Shown here piece by piece: positions 1-11,249 of a stretch of 64,000 bases of DNA. The DNA is from Dallia pectoralis (lineage: Eukaryota > Chordata > Actinopteri > Esociformes > Umbridae), in the NCBI GenBank assembly GCA_029465975.1, contig CM055762.1, forward strand, positions 3,159,386 to 3,223,385, in the 5' to 3' direction. The stretch's first letter is position 1. Each line of letters opens with the position of its first letter. A program made the translations under genes and the position numbers. The notes under the pieces were generated by a model. It worked only from the letters and a program-made list of their open reading frames with translations. It searched no databases and was not told the origin of the DNA.

Positions 1-866
1 AAAAAGTTCTGACATCATTTATCTTTGTCTCAATTTAACATCACAAAAACCTGGCATCTTAACAGGAGTGTGTAGACTTTTTCTCTCCACTGGAGATACT
101 TTGGATTAAATGTAGGTTTTTCTGGGTCATGTTCTATGTGTTACGAATGTGGATGTCTGGTGATTATGGCAGTATAGTGACACATCTCAACAGTCAGACT
201 GCACTGAGACACAGGCCAGACAAAACCAGACGTAATTCGATGTGTGTCACCACCCTCGCAGAGTTTACAGACTGATGATCGGGTTGTATTGAGATTTTCT
301 TCAATGGATGTTTGATGAAAAAATAGCACCTCAAGAACAGGGAATTTGTTTCTGCAACATTTAATTCACACATTAAAGGACGAACATTAACAATACGAAG
401 AACACGTACGATACGAGTAAGAGAGACCAATGCGTACCGGTAGCTGGAATATGCAGTGTTTAAATGTAATATAAAACCTGATTATGCAAATAGCAATGTC
501 TGGTTTGAGTTCAGATGACCTTTAGAGCTGTCCTTGGAGATTGAACAATACGAACAAGGCGAACAAGAGTGACCTGGATAGCTAGAATATGCAAAATAGA
601 ATATTCCATATTTATATACTGTATATTTATAGATAGGATATGCAACATTTTAAATACAATAAGTATTAAACGAATATGCAATTGTGCAAATGTGCAATGA
701 CTATTTGGAGTTCAGATGTCCTTTGAAGAGTGTGACTGTCCCAGTAGTGTAGGGTGGATATATTTGTCATCACCCTCACTGGATTAAACGTGATCATTTT
801 CCTAGGCATTTTTGACATTTTTTCGTCACACGTTTTTTCTGTAGCACAGTCCTGGATTTATTCTCA
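1..866. other. No gene seen; AT-rich intergenic DNA
   Basis: Only short chance open frames occur here. The stretch around 560-670 is AT-rich. I see no splice-linked coding frame, RNA gene or recognisable transposon. Confidence 0.5.
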
Positions 867-1645
867 GTCGAGCTGGATTTATCCTCCTTTGCACTGGATT
901 TCCCCTCCTTTGCACTGGATTTCTCCCCCGTTGCACTGGATTTCTCTCCTCCTTTGCACTGGATTTATCCCCCGTTGCACTGGATTTCTCTCCTCCTTTG
1001 CACTGGATTTATCCGCCGTTGCACTGGATTTCTCTCCTCCTTTGCACTGGATTTATCCGCCGTTGCACTGGATTTCTCTCCTCCTTTGCACTGGATTTCT
1101 CCCCCGTTGCACTGGATTTCTCCCCCGTTGCACTGGATTTCTCCCCCGTTGCACTGGATTTCTCCTCCTTTGCACTGGATTTCTCCCCCGTTGCACTGGA
1201 TTTCTCCCCTGTTGCACTGGATTTCTCCCCCGTTGCACTGGATTTCTCCTCAGTTGCACTGGATTTATCCTCCTTTGCACTGGATTTATCCCCCGTTGCA
1301 CTGAATTTATCCCCCGTTGCACTGGATTTATCCTCCTTTGCACTGAATTTATCCCCCGTTGCACTGGATTTATCCTCCTTTGCACTGGATTTATCCTCCG
1401 TTGCACTGTATTTATCCCCCGTTGCACTGGATTTATCCTCCTTTGCACTGAATTTATCCCCCGTTGCACTGGATTTATCCTCCTTTGCACTGGATTTATC
1501 CTCCTTTGCACTGAATTTATCCCCCGTTGCACTGGATTTATCCTCCTTTGCACTGGATTTATCCTCCGTTGCACTGTATTTATCCCCCGTTGCACTGGAT
1601 TTATCCCCCGTTGCACTGGATTTATCCCCCGTTGCACTGGATTTA
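867..1645. repeat. 21-bp minisatellite
   Basis: About 37 tandem copies of a unit like TTGCACTGGATTTATCCYCC, mostly 21 bp with some 23-bp versions near the left end. Left units carry TTTCTCCCCC, right units TTTATCCTCC or TTTATCCCCC. Because 21 is a multiple of three, several frames on both strands stay open through the array; these are by-products of the repeat, not genes. Confidence 0.93.
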
Positions 1646-2202
1646 GTTCTCTGATCACAGCCTAAGAACTCTGCACTCTCAATATTGTATACATCCATCT
1701 CACGGGTCATACTGTAACAACACGTCCCACCCATGTACATGACATGAAATTGGTTTATCAAAGAAAACACACCCCACTAATCTATTTCATATTTAAAATG
1801 TATCATCTGTGCAATCTAGGATTAACCGTCTGGCTACATCACTGGGTTCAAATGTAGTGCTACATGAAGAGGCATCCATAGCTGGTCTAAGAATCTCTGC
1901 AGATGTCGATCACTGGAGCATTAACTTTTTCATACACTTCTTGACCGTACAGACGTGTATGCATGTTCACACACATGTTGTCTGTTACCGGAGATTTACT
2001 GTGCATATTCTGACAATTTCACAATTGGACTTGACTGTTTCCTGACCAGTTTTCATGCAGCACAATTGTTTCAATAAATAGCCCGCCACAAAGTACATAA
2101 AATGAGTAAGACTGTCCCACTATTTATATAAATATAATATTTAAAGCATATGAAAGTTGCGTAGGACAGCGTGTTCGACAACAACAACACATCTGTGGAA
2201 TA
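1646..2202. other. No gene seen
   Basis: Unique-looking DNA between the minisatellite and the mariner-type relic. No supported feature. Confidence 0.4.
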
Positions 2203-3708
2203 CAGTTTTTCTCAATTGTTTACACACAAATACTGGTACTTGAGACACAAAGACCACAACATGTAACTCATGCCCCAACCCACTGAACCAATTCTGCTAA
2301 ACTACAAGCACAATTCCTGCTTTACACTCAAATTCCAGTTATACAACATACTTTTTCCAAAACACTACACACAATTCTCTGCATTCGGCACAATTTTCAT
2401 GAAGAAAATCTCTTGTTTTCACAAGGAACACACTGACATTCAAATATGAACACTGACTCATCACATGGGCAAACACCCATCACACATCTTTACAATTAGC
2501 AATCAGAGCTTTAGCATACAAGGGCAACAGGTGAGCTCTTCTGTTTTGGAGCAATGGATGCCAACATTGGAAACAGAGGCAGAGCCAGAGGAGTGAGAGT
2601 AAGAGGAGGAGGACGAGGAAGGTGAAGGCCAAGGACCGTAATCTCTGATGAGATCCTAGCCACTTTGGTTGATCATGTGGTCAACCATGGTCTAACAATG
2701 AGGGAAGGTGGGCAGACTACAGCCACATTTGAGCAGGTACACTGTAGCATCCATCATCCGGACTTTCCGAAATGAGAATAGGTAAGAAATACTCTCACTA
2801 GAAAATTGCAGTTGCAGTTACAGTACTCAGTGAGTACTGTAGCTCAGTATTGCCTGTGGACTGTTCTGTAGGACTGTAAAAATTAAGTATGTTTCAAGTA
2901 TTTGGGAAATGTATTCCTACTTTGTATTTACAGTATTTTACTATTTGTTTGGCAGAACTGAAAGATTACCGACACAAGGTGGTCGAGAACGTCTTCTGTC
3001 TCCTGAACAGGAAACTGAAATAATCAACATGGTCATAGGAACTAATGCCATAACATTACGGCAAATACATAGAAAAATACTAGAAAACAATGAGATGTTT
3101 CAAAACATTGATAGGGTAAGCTTATCAACACTGGACTCTGTCTTGCGCAGAAATAATCTGAGGATGCAGCATAGGTTTTTTTTTATTACGGTATTATTTT
3201 ATAAATTATGTAACTGTATACAGTAAATCCTTCTGTTGTTTTGTATGTATACCACTGTATGTGCAACTTTGTGTTGGTTTGGAATGGGATGTACACGATG
3301 TACATTGTTTTTGTGGGAAAAATAACATATATTTGTTACCGTGTGTTTGAGTTTTCCGAGTATAAGGACAATATTCTCAAATATTTTACAACACACTTAT
3401 GTACTGTCTGTAGTAAGTGTAACACTGAACCAAAAAAAAGGCCTAAGTCATCATGATGAATGGAGAAGTGTTCAACTGGTTCTTATAAATGTCATATGTC
3501 AAATGTTCATATGATGGTTTGTGTGTGTCATTTGAAAACAAAATACCTTTTTGAGGGGAAAAAACATTATTTTGAATGTAAAGTTTAATTTTGCAGGAGA
3601 ATTGAGGAGTTTTGCCCATTGTGTGTGTGTTTTTTGGAATTGTGTGTAGAGTTCTGAGAATATGAGGCATGCTTTCAGAAAATGTGTGAAAACAATCGAG
3701 AAAAACTG
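2203..3708 (+). mobile_element. Tc1/mariner-type DNA transposon, deleted copy
   Basis: Both ends carry matching terminal inverted repeats. The left end begins CAGTTTTTCTCAATTGTTT at 2203 and the right end, reverse-complemented, begins CAGTTTTTCTCGATTGTTT from 3708. Each is preceded by TA (2201-2202 and 3709-3710), the standard mariner target duplication. The 1.5-kb interior holds only the N-terminal part of a transposase; the DDE catalytic part is absent. This is an internally deleted, non-autonomous copy. Confidence 0.75.
2554..3190 (+). pseudogene. Transposase N-terminal remnant (mariner-type)
   Basis: The reading starts at ATG 2554 with an Arg/Gly-rich leader (RGRARGVRVRGGGRGR) and then breaks. 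It resumes as helix-turn-helix-like sequence with VVNHGLTMREGG. A GT-AG intron (2782-2955) joins FRNENR to TERLPTQGGR. The next part reads LLSPEQETEIINMV and VSLSTLDSVLRRNN, which I recognise as the DNA-binding half of a transposase family common in fish. No catalytic domain follows. Frame breaks and truncation make it non-functional. Confidence 0.6.
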
Positions 3709-4017
3709 TAATTCGGAGAGGACCTATGCCTCTGCACTCCTCCTCTCCTCCGTCTCTCACCCCCCCCCCTCCTCCAATGTCCCTGTTTTCCGTCTTCACA
3801 TCCCCCTCTTTCTCCTTGTCCCTGTCTCCTCTGGCACATGCTGGATGTCCCGGCGCGGCGTGATGAATGCCAATGGGTTCCCATGTCGCGGAAATGAGGT
3901 AGAGGAGGACGGGGGACGGAGGGGGGCGGAGCCTCAGTAAACCCTACAGGCCCCATTAGGCTGATGGGTTTTTTATTAAATTACACTGCAGCCCCCCCTG
4001 CCACCATAACCCCACCC

Positions 4018-4205
4018 CCCCAACCACACACACACACACACTCACTCTCTGGCCATTTGTCCTTCTATCTCTCGCCGCTCCTTTCGGTCTCCCTCTATTT
4101 CTGTCTCTCTCTGTCTTCGTCTCTCTTCGACCCTTTCTCTCTCTCTTTGTGTCTTTCTCTCTATATATCTCAATCTCTCTGACTCTCTCTATATTTTTCT
4201 CTGAT
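4018..4205. repeat. CA and CT-rich low-complexity tract
   Basis: A short (CA)n run is followed by about 150 bp of CTCT-rich sequence. Confidence 0.85.
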
Positions 4206-5192
4206 TTACTAGATGCTCGGTCAGTCCCGGATCTCTCTGCTCTGTGCTGTCAGAGAGCACCAGTCTCATTAGGGCCTTTATCTTATTTGCACAGGAAGCT
4301 GAGGGAGTGTTACGATTCTCTATGGACAGAAAGAAACAAGGCATGGAAAATAGAGAGGGAACATCGGGTCTAAGGGTGGCGGGTTCTATTTGTCTGTTCT
4401 ATTTGTCACCAATTAAGGGAGCCACAGTGTTAAAACAGCATGTCCAAGTCCATTTACACTGTCCTGTGGTCAGCGATTGTATATACATATCATGCACCTT
4501 TCAGAAGCAAAGGCAGAAGACAAAAAGCTCTGTGCTCAGGGCAGAACAAAGCTGAACTGGGGGTTTTCGTCCTTCATTTAAAAGTGCCAAGGCGTGCCCT
4601 TGGGACCCGGAACATCCAGCCTGGATAGTGCAACTAATGAACACTTTGGTAATGAACAACGGTGGCGTCACCTTGCCGGAGGAACGTGTCCAGAAAAACA
4701 AGAACGTAGGGACAAATAGGTTTTGGTGGGACAGAGTTCACAGTGCAGCAGACGTGACAATGTGTCCCTGGAATGTATTGTCAGAGCCGTGGGGACGTAT
4801 AATTCACAGAGTGCAGGTTGTACTTCACAGGCTACGGTGGCGACACTGACCAATAAACATGCAGGCTGAGTGGGCGACGCTGTCCAATTAGAGCGAAACT
4901 ACAGGGGACAACGTGATACGATGCTGATAATGACAGCGCTGCTTACTCGCAGACGGTCTAATGCCGCCGTGGCGTCCTCCGGTACCCAGGGGCCACGACT
5001 GAGAAGCGTTCCGGGGGCCAAGAATTCGCCCAGTGCATTATTCGTTTTACATGTCACCCACGTGCTAAAAACACTCCCGCACGCATCCACCGTGTCCCCT
5101 CTAAATCACAGCACCGGCGAGATCTAATCAGGGGCCTGACGTGCTTACTGCCGGTGACCTCATCAGTCATCTCGTTGGCCAAGCACGCGTTG

Positions 5193-5258
5193 GTTAACGT
5201 GCACTCCTGGTAACGTGCACTCCTGTTAACGTGCACTCCTGTTAACGTGCACTCCTGT
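5193..5258. repeat. 17-bp short tandem repeat
   Basis: Four copies of GTTAACGTGCACTCCTG, the second lacking one base. Each unit contains the palindromes GTTAAC and GTGCAC. Confidence 0.85.
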
Positions 5259-5681
5259 TTGCCATCATGCGAACAAATCCCCGCTCAAGAGCTCAAGAAG
5301 AACTGCCCTCATCTGATTACCGAGTTGGTTTCATCTTTCTGTTTGAACGGGCGTCGGTCCTGTACAAAGTGAAGCACGACTTTCAGGGTCACCCTGTTCT
5401 CTGGTTGAGTGCGCCGAGGCGTAAACACAGCTGGGAACCTACACACGGAGCAATGAACCACGCTGTCTAAACAGCAGGAGAGACAGACGGCTCCGGGTTA
5501 ATGATCAAACTCTGGGTTGGACTCCCCTGTACGCCTCCGCTCGGGTCGCGGCGTACTTTCGCGTCCGCCGATAGCGATCTCTGAGTGCCGGGTTTCCTTT
5601 TGAAGTCCGGATCAGAAACGGCTTTGTGATGCGTGACGTCGGCCATGACCTTGTTGGTGGCTGTATGGAGCGGGGGCCTGT

Positions 5682-5686
5682 GCGTT
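5682..5686. repeat. Target-site duplication GCGTT, left
   Basis: Matches GCGTT at 8295-8299, directly outside the LTR ends. Confidence 0.75.
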
Positions 5687-6055
5687 TGTCATGCTGCTGG
5701 TACGGTGTGGCGTAATAAGCCATGTGCAAAGCCAGGTATCCGTTTCAGTAAAGGTTTATTCGTGACAACAACACAAAACAAACCGTAAACAGCGGAAAAG
5801 CTAAACTGGTGCCAAACTGCAAATGAAAGTGCGCGTACAGCGTCTTATAACAAACATGCAAAAACAACCCGTCTAACAACAAACACACACCTCTAACGCA
5901 ATCGTGACATGTAACAATGAAGAGCAAAGAGTGACATCTAGCAATCCCCTTTATAGCCCAGTGATTGCAAAACCCCAACAGCTGTAACCAACATAAACCA
6001 GGAAGTGGGCACCCGAAACCAGACAGTGCAGTACCCTAACTCACCACTCGTGACA
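5687..6055 (-). repeat. 3' LTR of the retroelement
   Basis: Downstream LTR in the element's own orientation. It carries TATAAA (5950-5955, minus) and AATAAA (5755-5760, minus), giving a plausible U3-R-U5 layout. Confidence 0.83.
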
Positions 6056-6068
6056 GTACCCCCCACTT
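6056..6068 (-). other. Polypurine tract before 3' LTR
   Basis: On the minus strand AAGTGGGGGGTAC lies directly before TGTCACGAG, the LTR start. This is the usual plus-strand primer position and sets the element's orientation. Confidence 0.6.
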
Positions 6069-6189
6069 AAGGCTAGCTCCCAGATAGCCAACAACCAACA
6101 TCAACAACATACAAAAAAAAACAAGGGAGCAACAGGCAAGGACCCACTGTCATACCCAAAGGGTTAGTCCAAGACAGCAGGTCCAGCCC

Positions 6190-7962
6190 TTAAAGGGCCT
6201 TGGTGGCCCGATCGCCGTCTTGTGCGGCAAGGCTTCCGCCATCTTGTGGGACGTGGCGGCGGCCATCGTGGTGGGCGTGGCGGCGGCCATCGACGGGGGG
6301 CGTGGCGGCGGCCATCGACGGGGCGTGGCGGCGGCCATCGACGTGGGCGTGGCGGCGGCCATCGACGTGGGCGTGGCGGCGGCCATCGACGTGGGCGTGG
6401 CGGCGGCCATCGACGTGGGCGTGGCGGCGGCCATCGACGTGGGCGTGGCGGCGGCCATCGACGTGGGCGTGGCGGCGGCCATCGACGTGGGCGTGGCGGC
6501 GGCCATCGACGTGGGCGTGGCGGCGGCCATCGTGGGCGGTGACGCTCTGGGAGCTCTGGCGGGCGGTGACGCTCTGGGAGCTCTGGCGGGCGGTGACGCT
6601 CTGGGAGCTCTGGCGGGCGGTGACGCTCTGGGAGCTCTGGCGGGCGGTGACGCTCTGGGAGCTCTGGCGGGCGGTGACGCTCTGGGAGCTCTGGCGGGCG
6701 GTGACGCTCTGGGAGCTCTGGCGGGCGGTGACGCTCTGGGAGCTCTGGCGGGCGGTGACGCTCTGGGAGCTCTGGCGGGCGGTGACGCTCTGGGAGCTCT
6801 GGCAGGCAAGGACGCTCTGGGAGCTCTGGCAGGCAAGGACGCTCTGGGAGCTCTGGCAGGCAAGGACGCTCTGGGAGCTCTGGCAGGCAAGGACGCTCTG
6901 GGAGCTCTGGCAGGCAAGGATGCTCTGGGAGCTCTGGCAGGCAAGGACGCTCTGGGAGCTCTGGCAGGCAAGGACGCTCTGGGAGCTCTGGCAGGCAAGG
7001 ACGCTCTGGGAGCTCTGGCGGAGGAAGGAGATGACACTCCGGGAGCTCTGGCAGGCAGGGACGCTCTGGGAGCTCTGGCGGAGGAAGGAGGAGCCCCTCA
7101 GGGCACTCACACTGGAGTGGGAGGAGCTGGTCCGGGCACTCACGTAGAGGGGGAGGAGCCGCTCAGGACACTCACGCTTCAGTGGGAGGGGCTGGTCCGG
7201 GCACTCACGTAGAGGGGGGAGGAGCCGCTCAGTACACTCAAGCAAAGGTGGGAGGGGCTCATCTAGACACTCACGCAGAGGAGGGAGGAGCCGCTCAGTA
7301 CACTCAAGCAAAGGTGGGAGGGGCTCATCTTGGAACTCCTGCTGTGGTGGAAGGGACCGCTCAGGGCACTCTTGCTGGAGTGGGAGAGGCTGGTCCTGCA
7401 GGGTGAACCACACCCCCCACCATCTCCTAATCACCTCGGACGGCTGGCTCTCCAGGCCCTTAGGTGGTCTCTGGGCCCTGGAGGTTGGTGGCCGGAAAGG
7501 GTCATAGCCCTGTTGGAGCTGGGGTTTTGGCTTCAGCTCCAGAGCTCTTGCTGGCTCTGGCTGCAGCCCCGGAGCAGTGGGTGGTTGCTGTGGCAGCACC
7601 AGGGTCGTGGGTGTTCTCTCCGCGGACCTCCTTGAACACCCCGTTAGCTCCCCCCCAAAAATCACTTTGGGGCGCCTCCGGGATGTCCTCTTGCCTTCAT
7701 AGAAGGCCCGCGGACCCATTTTCACAGACCCTGAATGCTGCATTGATGGTTCGTACTCAGCATACGGCCGGAGACGTAGCCACCACTCCTGTGGTGTCTC
7801 CGGCCGATTCCATTCCCACCGCTCCGTGGGGCGACGGTGAGTTTCATCCGACGGGGCGCTATAGCTTGCCCCCCCGTGGAATCCACTCACCGTCTGGCTC
7901 CGCTGGCTTAGGTGGCTCTTCATTCTGTCCTGCTGCTGGTACGGTGTGGCGTAATAAGCCAT
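6190..7962 (-). CDS. Repeat-rich ORF of the LTR element, function unknown
   Basis: A single open frame of about 590 codons starts at an ATG inside the LTR U5 (MAYYATPYQQQ) and spans nearly the whole interior. About 270 codons without a stop are not simple repeat: they include basic KRTSRRRPK and Pro/Leu/Glu-rich stretches with a loose repeat (LLECTERLLPPLREC). Then come about 19 copies of a 9-residue unit (SSQSVTARQ, with SSQSVLACQ in the first part) and about 10 copies of an 8-residue unit (DGRRHAHV). No gag zinc knuckle, protease, RT or integrase motif is visible. It may be a gag-like or unrelated protein carried by a parasite element; I do not recognise it. Confidence 0.4.
   Translation of the reverse strand: MAYYATPYQQQDRMKSHLSQRSQTVSGFHGGASYSAPSDETHRRPTERWEWNRPETPQEWWLRLRPYAEYEPSMQHSGSVKMGPRAFYEGKRTSRRRPKVIFGGELTGCSRRSAERTPTTLVLPQQPPTAPGLQPEPARALELKPKPQLQQGYDPFRPPTSRAQRPPKGLESQPSEVIRRWWGVWFTLQDQPLPLQQECPERSLPPQQEFQDEPLPPLLECTERLLPPLRECLDEPLPPLLECTERLLPPLRECPDQPLPLKRECPERLLPLYVSARTSSSHSSVSALRGSSFLRQSSQSVPACQSSRSVISFLRQSSQSVLACQSSQSVLACQSSQSVLACQSSQSILACQSSQSVLACQSSQSVLACQSSQSVLACQSSQSVLACQSSQSVTARQSSQSVTARQSSQSVTARQSSQSVTARQSSQSVTARQSSQSVTARQSSQSVTARQSSQSVTARQSSQSVTARQSSQSVTAHDGRRHAHVDGRRHAHVDGRRHAHVDGRRHAHVDGRRHAHVDGRRHAHVDGRRHAHVDGRRHAHVDGRRHAPSMAAATPPVDGRRHAHHDGRRHVPQDGGSLAAQDGDRATKAL
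6260..6535. repeat. 24-bp tandem array inside the LTR element
   Basis: About 11 copies of GTGGGCGTGGCGGCGGCCAT plus CGAC, GC-rich with CpGs, encoding the 8-residue repeat of the minus-strand frame. Confidence 0.9.
6536..7075. repeat. 27-bp tandem array inside the LTR element
   Basis: About 19 copies of a unit containing GACGCTCTGGGAGCTCTGGC. The left half has GGGCGGT and the right half AGGCAAG between copies, so the array has two homogeneous blocks. It encodes the 9-residue repeat. Confidence 0.9.
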
Positions 7963-8294
7963 GTGCAAAGCCAGGTATCCGTTTCAGTAAAGGTTTATTC
8001 GTGACAACAACACAAAACAAACCGTAAACAGCGGAAAAGCTAAACTGGTGCCAAACTGCAAATGAAAGTGCGCGTACAGCGTCTTATAACAAACATGCAA
8101 AAACAACCCGTCTAACAACAAACACACACCTCTAACGCAATCGTGACATGTAACAATGAAGAGCAAAGAGTGACATCTAGCAATCCCCTTTATAGCCCAG
8201 TGATTGCAAAACCCCAACAGCTGTAACCAACATAAACCAGGAAGTGGGCACCCGAAACCAGACAGTGCAGTACCCTAACTCACCACTCGTGACA
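7926..8294 (-). repeat. 5' LTR of the retroelement
   Basis: Upstream LTR in the element's orientation, with TATAAA at 8189-8194 (minus) and AATAAA at 7994-7999 (minus). Transcription would start about 30 bp below the TATA box and run leftward through the interior. Confidence 0.83.
8189..8194 (-). promoter_or_regulatory. TATA box of the 5' LTR
   Basis: CTATAAAGG on the minus strand within the LTR. It lies 190 bp upstream of the LTR AATAAA, as expected for a Pol II LTR promoter. Confidence 0.6.
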
Positions 8295-8299
8295 GCGTT
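8295..8299. repeat. Target-site duplication GCGTT, right
   Basis: Partner of 5682-5686. Confidence 0.75.
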
Positions 8300-11249
8300 A
8301 GACTCCGTCACAGCTCACTTGGTTTCACGTGCAACCCTTTACTGCCTAGAGGTCGGAGGTCAAATGGGCTCACTTCAAAAGCAAATGTTACACTACTGAT
8401 TTCTTTTTAGACCGGTTTTGGGTGAGAGGACAGACTGATTCATCTCAGAAGTACAATAGCCAAAGTTGTGTCACGGTGCAAGGGATACGGCAAAATGTGT
8501 TACATTTAATTTTGCGATATTACCTTCTGAAAGATATTCTGGACGAAAGTGGCTTCTTGGGTTGAGGTTGCTCTCTCTTACTGGATATTAGCGACGTAAG
8601 AATTGAACGCGTTCCGTTAGATACGGAAGGTGCGAGAAAGGGATGAAAGACGGATGTGACTAATCATATTACCAAAAGCCTTTGACGGCACACCTCTCAA
8701 ATATCATCCCCCAGTTCTATGGCCGCACCAAATCCACTGCACATACTCTAGGCAGAAACGGAAACAGGAACTGATATCACACCAATCTCTTCCTACAGGA
8801 AATCTTTCCCTCAGTTGGAACAAACCAAAACCCCCTCTCACACTCGTGTGGATGCTTTTTCATGTCATTTTCTCGGGCAGGAGACAAGTGTCCATTCTTC
8901 CACAGACAGGACATTCATTGTTCCATGTGTCCTTGGCGTGGCTCTGTCTCAACGCCGGCCCGCGGCGTCCGGACCGAACCACCATGGCAACGCCGGTATT
9001 TACCTCAGCCTTCTTCACAAGAGCCCGATCGGGTCAGTTAAATATAACTACTCTAACATTTATGATATGAAACATAATACATGTCAATTTTTTATGCAGC
9101 TGCTACCAAAGGGAAAAGGTACAGTAAGCGTCTCAAGCTGATAACAGCAACGTTCAAACGGGATTGTTGAGGTGTTGACGGTGACCATCCAAGGCTCCCC
9201 GCGGTGTCGCGCTGGGCTCAGAGCCGTGATCCATTTAGTAGCGGGCTGTTCATGATGGATGGGCATGACCTTTGATCCCAGGATTGACATCCATTGGAGT
9301 TCTACATTGGGATTCATGTATTATTTTCATCAATGCAGAGTAACTTGTTTAGCTCTAATGACTTTGCTGAGAAAAAAATCTATCATAGGGGTCAATTTAT
9401 GCCATTATAGAAATTAGAACTTGCGGACATTAGCGGAGTGTGTGTTTTCTTATTTACATTGTTTAAACTCTTACCGACAAGGAACAGCTGACACCTGGAA
9501 TAGAAAGGTTTTCTTGGCGATGGTTTAGTTTAATTGCGAGGTAATTCGGGAAAATGTTTAAAAATGTAAATGTAAATGAGAATGTTATTAAGAACCAGCT
9601 GTGTTCCAGCAGAACAAACATCCAATGAAACGTTTGGAATGCCAGTAAGGTCACACCCACGTTTGGCACGTTCCAGAAGAAGTTGATCCTCATAATCTCT
9701 GTCTCATTGGATCCTCGGGGACCTGGTGATGTCATGCTTGTGGGTGGGACTGTGATGGGCAGGAGGGGTGGGGCCAGCCTTCTCTTAATTCCTCCCTATC
9801 ATCAATCATGTCGTTTTTCTTTGGCCGGGTGCTTTCTGAAACTCTTTGTGGTGGAGGAGGGGTTGACTTCCCTCTGACCCGCCTCCTCATTGAGACGAAC
9901 AAATAAATGACACTCATTTCAGCCCCACGTAAATCCCACCCAGTAAGCAACCACTCGCTACTAGCTCCTCCCCCTGGCAGAGAGACCAAACCCACCACTA
10001 TGACATCCCTCTCAATCAAGGCGACGCTCAACGTTCCGACCAACCACACAAACCTAAATATGATTGTCGATCCGTAATCATGTTACCAATGCTGTCCTCC
10101 ATTCCTTTTGGCTTCGTATCTTTTTATATCTCCAATTTGCTCCCCTACCCAGACACACAATCTGCGCCAGTCTGACGCGACTCTGTTGTTGTCAGCGGTT
10201 AAGTTGTCAGTGTTGAATTACTAGGGCCACATGCTGTGCAATATGTGTACAGCCTAGTTTGTGCAATCACCGCACATACAGAGAGGAGCGATAGATCAAT
10301 AGAACCGCAGCCCTTCTCCCCACGTCATCGTACAGGGTCAGTGTGACGCCCGTGAGATGTGATCAGGCCCCGCGGGTCTAGTTGAGCAATCAGGCATGTG
10401 GGGTGTGGCATAGGGGCATGATACCACCGCTATTTAAGGGCTGCTCTTATGCACAATGCAACATGGTGCTCGGATACAGGCCTTGGTTGTGGTGAATTGC
10501 CCACAAATCCCATAAATCACGAGGTTCCTCGTTGTCATAAGGAACCCGCGATTACAGCGGCAAAATAGAACAATGAAAATGTAATCGTTGTCATGCCTGT
10601 GGTAAACTGGTGCATATGTTACAGCCGTCAACCAGTCTGCATTTTGATTTTGCCCCGTGCGGTTTGTAATGAAAAACCAGTGTCTAGATGCTAATATAGT
10701 ATGTTAACACACATTTTTAGCGTGTTCACAAAAGTGACATTTGATTTGATGCAATCTTGTTCAGCAAATGTGCACCAGATTGACGCTTTTCCACGATATC
10801 ATGCCGCGGCATTGGGAAACGCTAATTACATTTCAACACGAGGTTGCAACCAACCTGCTGGCCATTGACTGGTCCACCGAATTCATCTGTTCGCTTTGGA
10901 GAGTCTCAGAAAGCTTTTTAGGACACTGGAGAAAAGGAGAAGTCTGGCCTAGGACTTGACCTTTCTATGAACTCCGAATGTGTTCCAGCAGGCGACAGTG
11001 TGGTCTTGCACAGTACACGCCTTTTCCTCAGCATTGGCCCCAACAGATTTAATTGACAACATATTTTTTATGCCTGTGACACCAGATCTAAGGCATTGCT
11101 GTCAGATTGGTATACGATGGGATTTACATGACTGGGGATTTGAACAAAGAGGGCAAATGCATTTTCTCTTCATGTTTTCTCTCCCCCCATATTAAATCGG
11201 AAAGCCAATGAGAGTAATTGCAGGCGGCTACTCTGGCAGGAGGTGTGCG
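8300..11249. other. Intergenic, no gene seen
   Basis: No coding similarity, tandem array or transposon end recognised over about 3 kb. Confidence 0.4.

Larger units (their letters stand above)
3709..5681. other. Intergenic, no gene seen
   Basis: Holds a CA run and pyrimidine-rich low-complexity DNA near 4.0-4.2 kb and a short 17-bp tandem repeat near 5.2 kb. No coding frame shows family similarity. Confidence 0.4.
5687..8294 (-). mobile_element. Non-autonomous LTR retroelement, minus orientation
   Basis: Two 369-bp direct repeats (5687-6055 and 7926-8294) bound a 1.87-kb interior. Each begins TGTC and ends TGACA, and the whole unit is flanked by the 5-bp duplication GCGTT (5682-5686 and 8295-8299). 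By eye the repeats differ at one base (5691 A versus 7930 C), suggesting a recent insertion. Orientation is minus: on that strand each repeat has a TATA box followed by AATAAA, and a purine tract (AAGTGGGGGG) abuts the downstream copy at 6056-6068. The interior has no reverse transcriptase, integrase or protease. It encodes one long repeat-rich frame. I could not find a clear tRNA primer site next to the upstream LTR. Confidence 0.85.

Noticed and set aside
754..1770. Overlapping open frames up to about 300 codons on both strands
   Set aside because: They arise from a 21-bp tandem repeat that keeps any stop-free frame open. They have no independent coding signal or domain.
6200..7212. Plus-strand frames of about 315-330 codons opposite the LTR element ORF
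   Set aside because: They are shadows of the 24- and 27-bp repeats. The element's promoter, poly(A) signal and polypurine tract all point to the minus strand.
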